Origin: Bos javanicus
Taxonomy: Eukaryota; Chordata; Mammalia; Artiodactyla; Bovidae
Length of the DNA: 64,000 nt
Direction of reading: 5' to 3'
Assembly: GCF_032452875.1 (NCBI RefSeq)
Contig: NC_083873.1
Span: 78,427,987-78,491,986 of the forward strand
Part shown: positions 12,421 through 24,879 of the stretch, piece after piece
Numbering within the stretch: the first letter of the stretch is position 1
How the letters are laid out: each line of letters begins with the position of its first letter
The notes under the pieces: model-generated
What the model was told of the DNA's origin: nothing
What the model saw: only the letters and a program-made list of their open reading frames with translations
Database searches by the model: none
Made by a program: the position numbers and the translations under genes

Positions 12421-13310
12421 CTATATTGTCACCCTGCTTAATTAACTTATATTCAGAGTACATCATGAGAAATGCTGGGCTGGATGATGCACAGCTGGAA
12501 TCAAGATTGTTGGGAGAAATATCAATAACCTTAGATATGCAGATGACACCACTCTTATGGCAGATAGTGAAGAACTAAAGAGTCTCTTGATGAAAGTGAA
12601 AGAGGAGAGTGAAAAAGTTGGCTTAAAGCACAACATTCAGAAAACTAAGATCATGGCATCTGGTCCCATCATTTCATGGTGAATAGATGGGGAAACAGTG
12701 GAAACAGTGGCTGACTGTATTTTGGGGGCTCAAAAATCACGGCACATGGTGATTGCAGCCATGAAATTAAAAGATGCTTACTCCTTGGAAGGAAAGTTAT
12801 GACCAACCTAGACAGCATATTCAAAAGCTGAGACGTTACTTTGCTAACAAAGGTCCGTCTAGTCAAGGCTATGGTTTTTCCAGTGGTCATGTATGGATGT
12901 GAGAGTTGGACTATAAAGAAAGCTGAGCACTGAAGAATGATGCTTTTGAACTGTGGTGTTGGAGAAGACTCTTGAGAGTCCCTTGGACTGCAAGGAGATC
13001 CAACCAGTCCGTCCAAAAGGAAATCAGTCCTGGGTGATCATTGGAAAACTGATGTCGAAGCTGAAACTCCAATATTTTGGCCATCTGATGCAAAGAGCTG
13101 ATTAATTTGAAAAGACCCTGATCCTGGGAAAGATTGAGGGCAGGTGGAGAAGGGGACAACAGAGGATGAGATGGTTGTATGGCATCACCGACTAAATGGA
13201 TGTGAGTTTGGGTAGTGTCCGGGATTTGGTGATGGACAGGGAGGCCTGGAGTGCTGCAGTTCATGGGGTTGCAAAGAGTAGGACACAGCTGGTGACTGAA
13301 CTGAACTGAG
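12421..13310 (+). mobile_element. BovB LINE, 5'-truncated
   Basis: A 0.9-kb plus-strand copy from the GCILSPC-downstream part of RT to the tail at 13293-13310. It keeps the YADD motif (LRYADDTTLM near 12532-12560) but has frameshifts and stops further on. Confidence 0.93.
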
Positions 13311-13454
13311 TCCCCCTCACTCAATCTTCTATTTAAGATGAGTGATATATGCTACTGGTGATTTTGAGAAACGGAACTGAATATACATAGATGGCTTTTG
13401 AATTAGTTAAGAGTATGAGTGAAATGTCCTTAACGTAAAAAACAAAACAAAAAA

Positions 13455-13835
13455 CCTGCAAAGACTCATTGGACCTATCAATAACAGAGGTTTATTTCAC
13501 TCTCAAAATTAGGCTTAGAGGTTGGCAGAAATTTCAAGGGTTAAGCACTCTGGCTGAGGGACCTCTATTTTCTTTGTCTATTCTTGTTGTCACCATTATC
13601 CAGCAAGCAGGAAAGAGAAAAGAGGAAATGGAAGGAAAGAAGCTTTTTTTTTTTCAAGATATCACCTGTGTTGCACATATTCCTCTACTCTCAATTCAGT
13701 TGAGACTGTGGCCACTTAACCACAAGAGAAACTCAGAAATTTTCTTTGTATTTAAGCTTTTTTGGCTCAAAGTCAAGGAGAGAGGTAGGTCATTAATAGG
13801 TGGATGGATATGTAGTGAAGAGTGATGAGCAGTTT
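13455..13835. repeat. Possible ancient LTR-like repeat
   Basis: Degenerate similarity to an old mammalian repeat that starts with a TTTATTTCACTC-type box (13490) and contains a TGTGGCCACTT-like segment near 13710. I cannot name the family. The 118-residue open frame through it (13469-13825) has no visible domain. Confidence 0.35.
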
Positions 13836-14038
13836 CTTCTCCTCTGGTTACTCAAGTATTAATGCATATTGTCTCCCACACTTTTCTCCTAAAGGTAGTA
13901 CAAATTTCCATTCTGCACAAAGTTTGCCATCTCCAGGTAATATGGAATGCTCTCCATTGAGTGTGAATGTTACTCTTTAAAGAGTAACCTTAAGGTTTGG
14001 TAACATATACACTGATAGAGAAATTAATGTCCCTAGTC

Positions 14039-14082
14039 CACACACAAACAAGCACAAACACACACACATGCACGCACAACTC
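14039..14082. repeat. Imperfect CA-rich microsatellite
   Basis: An interrupted CA tract with CACAAACA and ATGCACGCA interruptions, about 44 bp. The interruptions suggest an old, stable microsatellite. Confidence 0.8.
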
Positions 14083-14751
14083 ACTAATACACAGTATAAT
14101 GGAAAGAGAATATAGTCAATAAAAGTGCTATTTTGGCCATTCAAAATTGGATAGAATAGGCAACACATAGCTCTTCCTAGTTCATGCTAATGATGGACTC
14201 CTACTTGGGCAGGAATTATAAAGACTTTCTCAGTTGGTGGTGGAAAAGTTCCTTGGTTAGAATCTGGTTCTTGACTGGTTTATCCAAGCTTTTGGTTTGC
14301 CTTCTGAAGATCTTTTTTTTATGTCTAGAGTGTATTGATTGTTTATAATAATTCATGCTTTTATTTCTTTACATTGCTATGTCTATTCTTCCTTCCTCAA
14401 AGTAACTAAGGTTGCATGAAGCTATTTAATAGGAAAAAAAATAGTTTGGCTGGGAATAAACACTATAATGATCTTTGCCAGCATATATGAGAAATCCTAA
14501 GGAGATGTGTTAGAAAAACTCTCTGGAAAGTAATTTTATCTGCTTTGAGTAGACAGAATACTATAGGAAAACTAGTATTTTCAGTGCTGTTGGGTACTCA
14601 CACTACCAGTTTATAGCTAATTCAAATTGTAAACCATAAGATGAGAAAATGTCCTCTGGGAGAAAACTTCCATTTGGCCTCTGTTTGAAACCTGGCTAAT
14701 TCTTGCCTGTCTCCATTAGTGTCTTTCAAGATCTTGATAAAAAGCACAAGT

Positions 14752-14759
14752 TGACGTCA
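14752..14759. promoter_or_regulatory. Palindromic CRE-like octamer TGACGTCA
   Basis: A perfect TGACGTCA, the known binding site of CREB/ATF proteins, in otherwise CpG-poor sequence. There is no nearby promoter or exon, so function is only possible. Confidence 0.25.
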
Positions 14760-15699
14760 GAGAGTACCTCACACTTACCATTTCTGAACTACTTATATGT
14801 CTGGAAAGCATGTGGTTTGCCTTCCACACTGCTGCAGCTGACCAAATATTTTGTCATGACATAATAAGGGTTACCAGGTCTTAAAACTAACTTTTTTTGT
14901 CCTTGCTGCTTACAACCCACCTGAGAAGCCAATACTTTATTCAAGAGTTTTATATGGAGTATGATATTAAGTACCAAGTTATGCATTAATTGTGGTGTAT
15001 CATAAGTGGATGTAACAATTAATCCCCAAATTACAGTCAATCAATAAGAGAAAATTGTTATCTTTCATGCAAAAGTTCAGAGGGATATGACGCTTCTGTG
15101 GTGGTTAGACGGCTGACCCTAAAGATGATCCAGAGATGCAGCCTGGTGGAGTGGCTCTGTTATCATTGATATGTAATTTAGATCTCTCATATACTGCTTG
15201 TTTCCATCTCTCTGAACCAAATAGGGAGAAAGAGAAGTAGACGATAATATATTTTCTTTTTAAGAATGGGACCTGGAACTTGTTCATATCATTCTATCAC
15301 TTAATCTGAACCATACCAGAAGAAAGAAAGGCTGGGCAATTTGGTCTCTAGATGTCCATTTGTCTTGTTCTCCTTGGAAAGAGGTACAGTTCTAAAGTTA
15401 TGAAGGGAAATGTGACACTGGAGAAAATTAATAGTCTCCACCACATCTACTGAGAGGATAGATGTATTCTTCCACTGTTTATGCTCTTTATGTAGAAAAT
15501 GTGTTGGGATTGAGGCCCCAGATCTGCCATTTGAAGACTCCTGAAAGTGACTTTCTCGATGTACTAACTTGAAATGGTTAAAAGGGCTGAGAGAAACTTT
15601 TTTTTTTTCTCCTGATACCTTGATAGATAAATGAAGCCTGTTCTTCAGACCCAATCTACCCTGTGGATTTATACTGTACTTCAAAGGAAAAGGAAAATG

Positions 15700-16170
15700 T
15701 AAGGAAGCATATATTGGCCACAGGTCTAGCTTCAGTCTTGGCCCTCAACCCAGCTATACCCATTTGACAGACAGAGGCTCCAGAGACTTCAACATCACAT
15801 GGGATAAGGCTTGAACCCTGATCCCCTGATCAGCTCTGTTAGCCCTTGGCTCGCACTTGCATCCCTCTCCTCCTTTGCTCCATGGTGGATTGACCAGAAG
15901 TTCATGGAGGTCATGAGACCAGGCATGCCACCTCATTAAAGCTCATTAATTGGTCTCTGTCTGGCACCCAGCCCAGCTGGTCCCTCTACCCTACCCACTG
16001 TGGCACAGGTCAGGCTGGCATGCAGCCACCCCCTCCTCCTTTTTGGGCCTCAGCTTTCCCCTTCTCACCAACCTGATCCCTGGGGGCACTGGCCAAGGCC
16101 AGCAATTGGTCCTTCCCATCATAGGCAAAGCTACTGATGGAATCTCATGTTTACTGAGCTCCTGCTACTG
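15700..16170. other. GC-richer repeat-poor block
   Basis: C-rich on the plus strand and noticeably richer in GC than the flanks, without recognisable young repeats. Open frames are short. Part may be MIR/L2-derived (TTTACTGAGCTCCTGCTACT near 16150). I cannot show an exon. Confidence 0.45.
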
Positions 16171-16180
16171 ACTGTGTTCC

Positions 16181-16325
16181 ATCCCTGGATAAGGATCCTC
16201 TGGAGAAGGGAATGGATACCCACTCCAGTATTCTTGCCTGGAGAATTCCATGGACAGAGGAGCCTATGGCCTACCATCCATGGTGTCTCAAAGAGTCGGG
16301 CATGACTGAGCAACAAACACTTTCA
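16181..16325 (+). mobile_element. Bov-tA SINE, head-truncated
   Basis: It starts inside the element after the tRNA B box and runs through CCCACTCCAGTATTCTTGCC to the CATGACTGAGCAAC end. Confidence 0.9.
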
Positions 16326-18604
16326 GCTTTAGTAGTTATAAATTTGTGTGTGTTTTTTTTTTAATCTCAATAGCTTTACTCTTATGTATATGTATCATTT
16401 GATTCTGAAACTGGTAGGGAAGAGAGAATATAATTTATCAATCCTCTAAAACTTCACAATCTCCTATTTATTCTTTAACATAGATTTCTGACCTGCCAAA
16501 AGTTCCTTCAGTCTACTGAAAGTTTTCATATCTGATTCACCAATGGTCATCATGTTGCCTCAGCACATAGATATCTTTTAGGCATCAACTTCCCTAACCT
16601 CTTAGTTATTCTTGTCAGAGTTAGGTGCTTGATTTTTATTTAACTGCTTTCTTATTTGTTCACACAATTTATTATTTCCTTGATACTCTTATTATCTCAC
16701 TAGTTGATTCTTCCTCTTTGATTCTTCTTTGTTTATCGGAATTCTAATTATTATAGGCCCTGGGAACTTGGTTTGTTTTTACATTCACTCTGTGGTTAGT
16801 TTTACTACCATTTACAAATATTTATTCTCCTTTTCTTTTTTATTGCTAACCTCCTAATGAATGATTTTAACTTTTCATCCCATTGGCCAAGTGACTAACT
16901 TGTGTCAACATTGTGTGAGAAGATTTGCTATATGCAATAGCTGAGCAGGAGCTAAAAACAACAACATGCTTTGGCTTAGTTTCTCTTGCTTTTCCCCTCT
17001 GGTACAAGAAAAGTCATGTTCTAGATTGGAGCTGTCCCTTCACCCTAGCCTACAGAATTGGAGTACACATGTAGAAACCTCAAAGTTACCCAAAGATAAG
17101 AGCAGAGAAACAGCCACCCCTCAGAATACATGCAAAAAGAGTGAAACATAAACCTCCACTGTTAACCATGTGGCTTTGGGTATGTTTGTTACACAACATA
17201 GATTATCAAAGCTGACTAATTGGCACCTATAAGGGTTGTTCTACTAAAACAAAGAATTAGTGCATTTAATATTGGCTTTGGGACCAGTAGAAGGAAGAAA
17301 AAATTCCTCCCCCAAACTATCATTAGACACTAAAACTGCCCTATATTATGTAGTTAGGGGAAAAAAAAATCGACTGTGGTAATTCGGAAGGCAGATAATG
17401 TGTCTAATAAAACTATGGCTTTGACCAATAGGTTTTGGAAATTAAATAATATTATGAAGGCTAGGTATTATGCTGCACTGGATAAAGTGATACCAATAAG
17501 AAATGAGCCCAGGTTGTGTGTGTGTAGGGGGTCTTCTTGCTTTCAAGAAAGGATAAGAGCAAAATTAGAGTTTTGTGTTTTTTTTTTTAATATCTTAGAC
17601 TTGCAAAGTTAATAAATATAAAGGATTCTCTTCTATAAATAATAAATACAAAATTGAGAAATGATTTGAGGCCCAAAACCTCATGAATATATCTTCAGAT
17701 CAAAGAACAAATCATGGACATAGCTATTGAGACACATGCTCAAGGGAAAATATAAGTCATAAGTGTGGTTCTTTGTTAAAAGTCTCAGAATAGATTTTTA
17801 ATGTATTTTATTTATTATTATATGGGGCCTCCCTGGTTATTACATGGCCTCTAATAAATCCTTTTGGCTGAGTAAAACAGTTCAGAAAATTTTAAGCTAA
17901 GAGTGTGATCAAGTGAAAACCATGTATACTGAAAATATCTATAATTACTATAAGAAGAAAAGCATGTCTCCACAATAGGTGTTTCTATGGCTAATAGAAT
18001 ATTAAGCTGACTAGCATCAAATTGGTAGAAAATATAATTCAACCCCGTTTTTGAGATATTTTTTACCTTAAAATCACTACTAGTTTATATGAAGAGTTTG
18101 TGACTATTCAGTATGTAAAATGAATTTTGGCTTCCACTTTCTACTGGAAAGAAAGCTGCAGAAAACTCTTATCACATGTTGCCAAGGAGACTAATCAAAA
18201 TGAAACTTCCCAGAAGGCAAGGTTTAGACCCATGGAGAAAAATGAGCTGAAGAATTCCTAGTGGACAGAACCAAAAACTAATTGAGAAACATGCTCAACT
18301 ACCAAGAAGAGGGATTTCTGTAGTATTTGTCTAGCTGAATTTCAGATATTGTTGGACCAGTGATTGATTGCTGTGTCTCTCTCATTACTCTCTTTTCAAA
18401 CAGTAATGCTTTTTGGTGGATATTCTACCATTTTATGATGGATGTGTGAGCTAGAGGAGTGCCATCATTTAGAGATAAAGTAGAGATTTATCACAAAATG
18501 ATGGATTTAGAGTCTGATGCCATAATTGGGTAAGACATTTAAGATGTCTTCCTTGGGGTGTGTTTTCTGTGCAGGGGAAAAGGAAATGAATATTTGTAAC
18601 TAAG
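16326..18604. other. Low-copy AT-rich DNA, 2.3 kb
   Basis: I see no gene, RNA or young repeat. The small open frames at 16966-17151 and 17376-17612 have no domain and no splice context I can defend. Confidence 0.55.
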
Positions 18605-18790
18605 ACGATGTGCTGTGCTGCACTGTTTAGTCGCTCAGTCATGTGAAACTCTTTGTGACCCCATGGACTGTAGCCCACCAGGCTCCACTGTCCATGGGGA
18701 TTCTTGAGGCAAGAATACCGGAGTGAGTTGCCATGCCCTCCTCCAGGGCATCTTCCCAACCCAAGGATAGAACCCAGATCTCTTAAATTG
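18605..18790 (-). mobile_element. Bov-tA SINE, tRNA head lost
   Basis: Minus-strand Bov-tA body from TTTAGTCGCTCAGTCATG to GAACCCAGATCTCTTAAATT. The tRNA-derived head is missing on the right. Confidence 0.9.
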
Positions 18791-19111
18791 TGCTAATACA
18801 TTATATTTCACAAATATTTACTTCTTCTTTCCTCCTTCCCCAGCCCCTGCAATTGGAGAAAATATTTCCCTGTTCCATTTATTCTAAACTTGCAGTGAGA
18901 CTTGATTGGCCAAAAGAACATGGATAGTCATAATGTTTGGCAAGCTAAAGCATTAAAAGTGATTTCATGGAGGGTCTTTGCTTCTTGACTATGCTTCTTC
19001 CATAAGAAAGGCATAATTAGTGTAGGGGTTGCTCTTTAACCTACATTCCAGAATGAGAAGAAACAGGGAACAGAGAACAGAGCACCTACAATCTATATAT
19101 GTATGTGTGTA

Positions 19112-19322
19112 TGGTGGTGGTTTAGTCTCTAAGTCATGTCCAACTCTTGTGACCCCATGGACAGAAGAGCCTGGCAGGCTACAGTCCATGGGATTCCCCA
19201 GGCAAGAATACTGGAGTGGATTGATATTTTCTTCTCCAGGGGATCTTCCCTACCCAGGGATTGAACCCAGGTCTCCCACATTGCAGGCAGGCTCTTTACT
19301 ATCTGAGCCATGGCAGAAGCCC
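19112..19322 (-). mobile_element. Bov-tA SINE with internal micro-inversion
   Basis: A minus-strand Bov-tA, head at 19300-19322. The stretch 19155-19191 is the reverse complement of the normal order: between the inverted boxes CCATGGAC and GTCCATGG, the core reads AGAAGAGCCTGGCAGGCTAC instead of its complement. The rest keeps one orientation. Confidence 0.92.
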
Positions 19323-20299
19323 CATGGTAGAAACTTAATGCAGAATTTTGAATCAGTTAATGAATAAGTGAATGAGTGGAAATGGGTTAGGGGATTGAGA
19401 AATGTGATAAAGATTTGCAATGGTCACCTTGAGGAAAGGCAGATGAAATGACCATAGATTTCTAACCAGTGTTTAAGGTCCAGCTGTGGCTGGAGAATAT
19501 CAATATAATGCATTGATTGACAAATATTGACAAATGCATCTACATTTGTCATGCTTTTTTTTTTCCCCCAGTGTAACATAGCAACAAAGGTAACTTTGGG
19601 ATCAAAAAAGGAGGTTTGGTCTTTATCCAGCTTTAGGGCTTTTTGTTATGCAGATGAGGTAAAAGAGACGAATATAGGGAACTGACTGTATTTATGAACA
19701 AACAGTTTAGGTATTATACAGTACAAACCAGACTGCATGGAGAAGAGAGTGTTGAAAGAGACTACTGATAGATTACAGAAAATGAAGGAAATAAAAGAGG
19801 TGAAGTTCAAATGTAGCATAGTTAAGGAAGTCAGAACAGTAGAGGATAGCAGTTATCATCAAAGTACAGTGCATTACATCTTAGTTTTCTGAGGTCAAAA
19901 AATGACAAGTGATGCTTACTTCTAGAATGTAGCCATATATATATAAGTACTGAAGTGTGAAATTCACTGGAGATCAAGGAAAGGTGAGGACGGGTTTTGG
20001 ATAACATTTTTTTCTAGATTTAAAATGAGCCAGTATAACTTCCTCTATTTTATTTTATAAAACTCAACTTTTCCATTACCAAATAATTTAATTCAATGCA
20101 ATTCAACAGAGATTTGTTAAGCATGCGGTCCAGACTCTAGTTAGGCCTGTGTGCATTAGGTAAGGCACCCATTCCTCTGGGCAGAGAAAACCCTAGACCT
20201 GAGTATACAGTTTGGGAAACACAGCATGGACTATATTATAGGTACTATTGCTTCGTTAGTGTTAGTACTGTAGACTGAAAAAAAAAGAAAAGAAATGAA
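19323..20299. other. Low-copy DNA
   Basis: No gene seen. Contains a T run near 19556-19565 and a short AT tract near 19927. An L2-like hint near 20100-20150 is too weak to call. Confidence 0.5.
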
Positions 20300-20740
20300 A
20301 GTTTTGAGTTACGTTTTATCTGGGACAAAATGAGGACTACAGCCTGAGAGACGACATCTTAGATAGCTCTGAAGACCTGTTGCAAAGAAGTTGGGGGAAG
20401 GTCACTGTTACATATGATTTTAGTGAAGGGGGAATACCTTCAGTCAAGCACATATTTGGCAGAAGCTTGCTGCTAGTTACGAGGAGCAGATGTTACCTTT
20501 AATGATTTTAGTACTTTTCTAGATATGAGACAATGCAAGAATTTGGATTCATAAGATCTTTTCCTGAAAATATCTGACTATCTGAAGGCTTGTTCTGCCA
20601 GTTTTTCCAAGAGCACAGAGTACCTCATTCCTGATGTCTGCCTGGAACTCCTTTCAGGATATGTTGAAGGTCAACAACTGCAATGGCTAGTGACTTAATC
20701 CTTGTAGAGGCAGATGGCAAGTGCCAGGTTTTAGTTGGAA
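20300..20740. repeat. Possible old LTR-like repeat
   Basis: The phrase TGGGACAAAATGAGGACTAC (20320) and later CATATTTGGCAGAAGCTTGC resemble an old mammalian LTR-type repeat seen in many genomes. I cannot assign the family or define ends. Confidence 0.35.
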
Positions 20741-20834
20741 GTACTTCTGTGCTTGGCACATCTTGTACAAATGTACATTATGGCCCCAAAAACACTGTAT
20801 GAAAGAAACTGTGAGAGGAAAGAAAAGGAAAGGC

Positions 20835-20990
20835 AAGAAATATTACTGAGTCCCTAACTGGTACCAGCCATTATGCTAGGGGTTTTAAACATGTTATCTC
20901 TTTTAATTCTCACCATACCATGTATAGTCAGAAGTTATCTCAATATCCCAAGCATGGTAATTGAGTTTCAATAAGGTAAGTAGCCCAACC
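20835..20990 (+). mobile_element. MIR/L2-like relic
   Basis: Degenerate match to the MIR core order: TACTGAGTCCCTAACTGGTA, then ATGTTATCTCTTTTAATTCT, a region matching the pan-mammalian TCTCATTTAATCCTCACA pattern. Confidence 0.5.
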
Positions 20991-21013
20991 AACTTTAACC
21001 AGCTTTTCTAAGT

Positions 21014-21197
21014 GTTGCTACTGCTAAGTCACTTCAGTCATGTCCGACTCTGTGCGACCCCATAGATGGCAGCCCACCAGGCTCCCCTGTCCCTGGGATT
21101 CTCCAGGCAAGAACACTGAAGTGGGTTGCCATTTCCTTCTCCAATGCATGAAAGTGAAAAGTGAAAATGAAGTCACTCAGTCGTATCCGACTTTTAA
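21014..21197 (-). mobile_element. BOV-A2 SINE, truncated
   Basis: One complete monomer, the linker and the start of the second monomer, minus orientation, cut after AGTCGTATCCGACTTTTAAG. Confidence 0.92.
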
Positions 21198-21473
21198 GTG
21201 TTAGAACTGTAGTATGAGCTTTTCAGTTAGTTTTTTTTTTTTTCCAGTTCAGTAGTTGAACATCAGAACACATGGCATAAATCAGTACATTTTCGTTTTC
21301 CTCATAATTCCGTGGGTTGTCTGGGAAATTCTTTCAATCTGGGCAACCTCACTCATATATTTGGGACAGCCTGAGTGTCTGGGAAAGCTAAGGATCTATC
21401 TCCATATTGTATTTCTTCATTCAGGAAGCTAGTCTGAGATTGCTCATATGATAGAGGGATTTTTAACACCAAG

Positions 21474-21686
21474 TGAAAAGACTCTGATGCTGGGAGGGAT
21501 TGGGGGCAGGAGGAGAAGGGGACGATGGAGGATGAGATGGCTGGATGGCATCACCGACTCGATGGACATGAATTTGAGTAAACTCCGGGAGTTGGTGATG
21601 GACAGGGAGGCCTGGCGTGCTGCAATTCATGGGGTTGCAAAGAGTCAGACATGAATGAGTGACTGAACTGAACTGAACTGAACTGA
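21474..21686 (+). mobile_element. BovB LINE, extreme 3' end
   Basis: The last 0.2 kb of BovB, reading EKTLMLGGIGGRRRRG to AIHGVAKSQT, with a clean AACTG-repeat tail at 21664-21686. The 68-residue open frame here is a BovB C-terminus only. Confidence 0.93.
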
Positions 21687-22060
21687 TGACAATCACCCAG
21701 TGTTCAAACACTTTTTAAGACTCTATATTGTATTTCCTAGTATTCCATTGAGTAAAGCAAGTCACATGGCTAAGCTCAAATGGAGAACATTTCTCTACTT
21801 CTTAGAAACAAGAGAAGCAAAATCACATTGCCAAGTGATGTGCATGTTGGGAAAGGAGCTATTTGTGGGCATTTTGCAACCTGCTATATAAATTTAATTT
21901 TGAACTCATACTCTTTCTACCATATCATATTGTTCACTGACTGTTCTTATTAATTCTAAGATGAAGACAGCATTGTACAAGTCCTTGTGAAACTGTGTAA
22001 ATAAAAGGAAACTGATATGTATTTAAAAACCTGTATTACATACTTAGTACTATCCAAGGA
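21687..22060. other. Low-copy DNA
   Basis: No gene or repeat recognised. Confidence 0.55.
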
Positions 22061-22286
22061 GGGCTTTTCAGATGATGCTAGTGGGTAAAGAACCCACTTG
22101 CCAATGCAGGAGATATGGGAGACATGAGTTTAATCCCTGGGTTGGGAAGATTGTCTTGTGAAGAGCATGGCAACCCACTCTAGTATTTTTGCATGGAGAA
22201 TCCCATTGTCAGAGGAGCCTGGTAGTCTTCAGTCCATAGGTTCTCAAAGAGTCAGACATGACTGAAGTGACTCGGCACACACACAG
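22061..22286 (+). mobile_element. Bov-tA SINE, full length, diverged
   Basis: The head GGGCTTTTCAGATGATGC is followed by a B-box-like GAGTTTAATCCCTGGG and the body to a CACACACAC tail. It has many substitutions, so it is an older copy. Confidence 0.88.
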
Positions 22287-22759
22287 AACACCATCCTGGG
22301 AACTTCTTATCTCGTATTAATATTAGGGAGTTGGTAATCTGGGGAATAATGGCCCTCTTCAAGCAGTCTAGAAGTTATCAAAGGTAAAACATGTTTTAGA
22401 AATTCAAATTAAGTAGTATAGAATCAAATACATGATTGTAGAGATGTCATACACCTATAACTTTTATCTAAAATATTTTTTGTCATATTTTGGATGAGGA
22501 GATTTTCCTCCCAAAGATTATATTATATAATAAAACAGAGTTAATTTCAGGCTGTAAAATATGCCCACCACTATAATCACAAAATATTCTAAGAAGAAAA
22601 AATACACACATGCATGTATAATACATAGCATTTGGCCAATTACTTGTAGACAAATTGGATGTATATGGTTAAGTGGATACCATAATAATTTCAAAAATTC
22701 TTTCAGGATGATCTTAAAATGTCTGTTAAATACAATCAGTTTGACTTAGTTATTGTTAT
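22287..22759. other. Low-copy AT-rich DNA
   Basis: Nothing recognisable; the small frame at 22561-22749 has no domain. Confidence 0.5.
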
Positions 22760-22965
22760 CATTAGCACTATTTATACCAAGTTCCAGTCTTTGAGTTAGA
22801 TGCCTTTCACATATTTTCTCTTTTAATCCTGAAAATAACATAAACCAGGTAATATTATCACTCTCACTTCATGTACAAGAAAGTCTCCGAGGAAAAGAAA
22901 ATTTAAGCAAGTTGCCCACATTCCTATTAGTTAGCTCTACAGCAGAGCTGAGATTTTAGTTCAGT
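22760..22965 (+). mobile_element. MIR relic
   Basis: In order: TTTCTCTTTTAATCCTGAAA, a GGTAATATTATC box, GTTGCCCACATTC and CAGCAGAGCTGAGATTT, the MIR core and 3' pattern. Confidence 0.6.
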
Positions 22966-24059
22966 GGTTTTGCTGCAGAGTTTGAACATTTAACTAATAA
23001 AATTTTCCTGCTTCAGTTTGCATCAATTCTTTTTATGACTAATTATTTAATAGTCACATGAGCCACATCAGCATCCACTAAACCTTTAAAGTAGCCCCAA
23101 TTTTTTGCTGATACACTATCATGGGCAAGAATAAAGATGACCAACTCAAAGAGTTTACTACTGCTCTATTTAATCCATTTGTAAAGGACAATTCAGGAGT
23201 AAACTGTGGTGCATTCTTAAAACTCTCTCAAATATTCTGTTCTTTTGGGGGGAGATATTTAAAAGCTAACTGGTGCTTTTCACCTGAATACAAAGTAGAT
23301 TTGACTAATAGTATAAATTTGTGTGAGGTCTGGTAAGGCAGAACCCTTCTTCCTGAGGAGTTTGGCTGTTAGAAACAAATTTTGAAGGTGTGCAGATGTC
23401 TGGCACTGGCCTTCCTGCATCTCTTGTGTTCAGGCTGAAGTGGTTGGATGCTCCATCAGATGTGTGAACCCTCAAACTGCAGCTTTGGCTACCTTTTCTC
23501 CTACTTCTGTGCTTGAGAAGTAGTTGTGATGGCAATGAGTGGAATTGGTAGCAGCAGCTTCTTGCTTCTTGACTGTCTCAAGTGGTCCTTTCAGAGATTA
23601 CAACTCCCATAATAATAAAGGAACTGCAGTAAATGTACCTGAAAAGCAAAATTCCAAGCTAAATGTATAGTTAGCTAATTCATAGAAACAATATAATTTA
23701 TGCAGATATGTGAGAATTTATTCTTCAGAATATAGAACTGTAAATCACTCAGAAGGTTTCTTTGAGAATTAATTATTCTATTTGGACATATAGTATTACA
23801 TACTATTTTGTGTGTGTGTGTGTGTTGTCTTTTTTTCCCAGCTGCTTGGATATGTTGTAATTTAAAATGTTATTATATAGTTACTGTGTGATGGTTGTAT
23901 CACATTTTGGAATATAATCTGCTCTATAATCTGTAGTTTGCTTCTTTATTTTCATAATATTTATATCTGATTAGAATGGATCAAGTACTATTTCCACCTG
24001 GAATCCATTTACTTCGGTTATTTTATCAGATTATATGTAGAAGATTAGTGTTAGAGAAA
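22966..24059. other. Low-copy DNA
   Basis: No gene recognised. A short TG tract lies at about 23811-23825. The open frames at 23121-23336 and 23305-23535 have no domain. Confidence 0.5.
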
Positions 24060-24205
24060 CTGTCCAATCCAATTTTACACTTGATTAAATGGAGGTTGAG
24101 AGTTTAAGGGACTTTATCCAGTAAACACATTTATTTAGTGTCACATTGGGAACTAGGAACTCTGACCAGAACAGCAGAGTTCAATATTCTTTATACTACC
24201 CCACA
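24060..24205 (+). mobile_element. MIR-like relic
   Basis: AATTTTACACTTGATTAAAT, GGAGGTTGAGAGTTTAAGGG and the following ACTTTATCCAG match the MIR order of dinucleotide-decayed boxes. Divergence is high. Confidence 0.45.
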
Positions 24206-24689
24206 CTGCTAAAGACAGGGAGAAAATTACAGAGGAAATAAAGGAAACAGAAAATGAGATTACGGCAGTAGCTGTTAATTAGGATGCATTCCAGGATCTC
24301 TCAGGTAAATTTCTTTTCCAAAATATGTACATATAGCCCAGTACATTCCAAGATGACTGAATTTGAATATTTTGAGATTGAGATGTCTAGCTGACACAGA
24401 TGTGCACAGCCATTTAAGAACTACTGGGCTAGAGGAGATGCTATGTGGTAAAAGTCAGTCTGTAAAAATCACTCCTGAAATGCTTGGTTTGAACTCAATT
24501 CTAGAATCTTATCTTTATTATTGGGCATAGCATAAGACACCACTGACCAGATTCCTTCTTGAAATTCTTTCCTCTCTTGGTTTCTCAGATTTTCTTCTGT
24601 CTATTTTTTGACTGATTTCTTCAAATCTACTTTATGTACTCCATTTCCTGTGATTGCCTTTTTTGGTTTGTTTGCTTTTTACCTTATAC
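24206..24689. other. Low-copy DNA
   Basis: No gene or clear repeat seen. Confidence 0.5.
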
Positions 24690-24822
24690 ACCACAGGAAT
24701 TTATTTCTCATGGTTCTGGAGGATGAAAGACTGAGACCAGTGTGGGCATGGTCAGGTGAGGGACCTTTTCTGGGTTGCACACTCCTTGCATCCTCACATG
24801 GTGAAAGGGCAAGGAAGCTGAA
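24690..24822 (-). mobile_element. MaLR-type LTR fragment (tentative)
   Basis: CACCACAGGAATTTATTTCTCATGG and GTTCTGGAGGATGAAAGACTG, written here in part, match the reverse complement of an MLT1/MST-like LTR 3' end. Only a fragment remains. Confidence 0.45.
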
Positions 24823-24879
24823 GAGTCTTTTTTTTTTTTTCCTTTGCATGGATTAATTCAATTTAATTAATTAAATTGT

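Larger units (their letters stand above)
13836..15699. other. Low-copy AT-rich DNA
   Basis: No gene or young repeat recognised, apart from the CA-rich tract and CRE-like octamer listed separately. The open frame at 15301-15684 (minus, 127 residues) has no recognisable domain or exon-like borders. Confidence 0.5.

Noticed and set aside
13469..13825. 118-residue open frame as a gene
   Set aside because: No domain, and the DNA resembles a decayed interspersed repeat.
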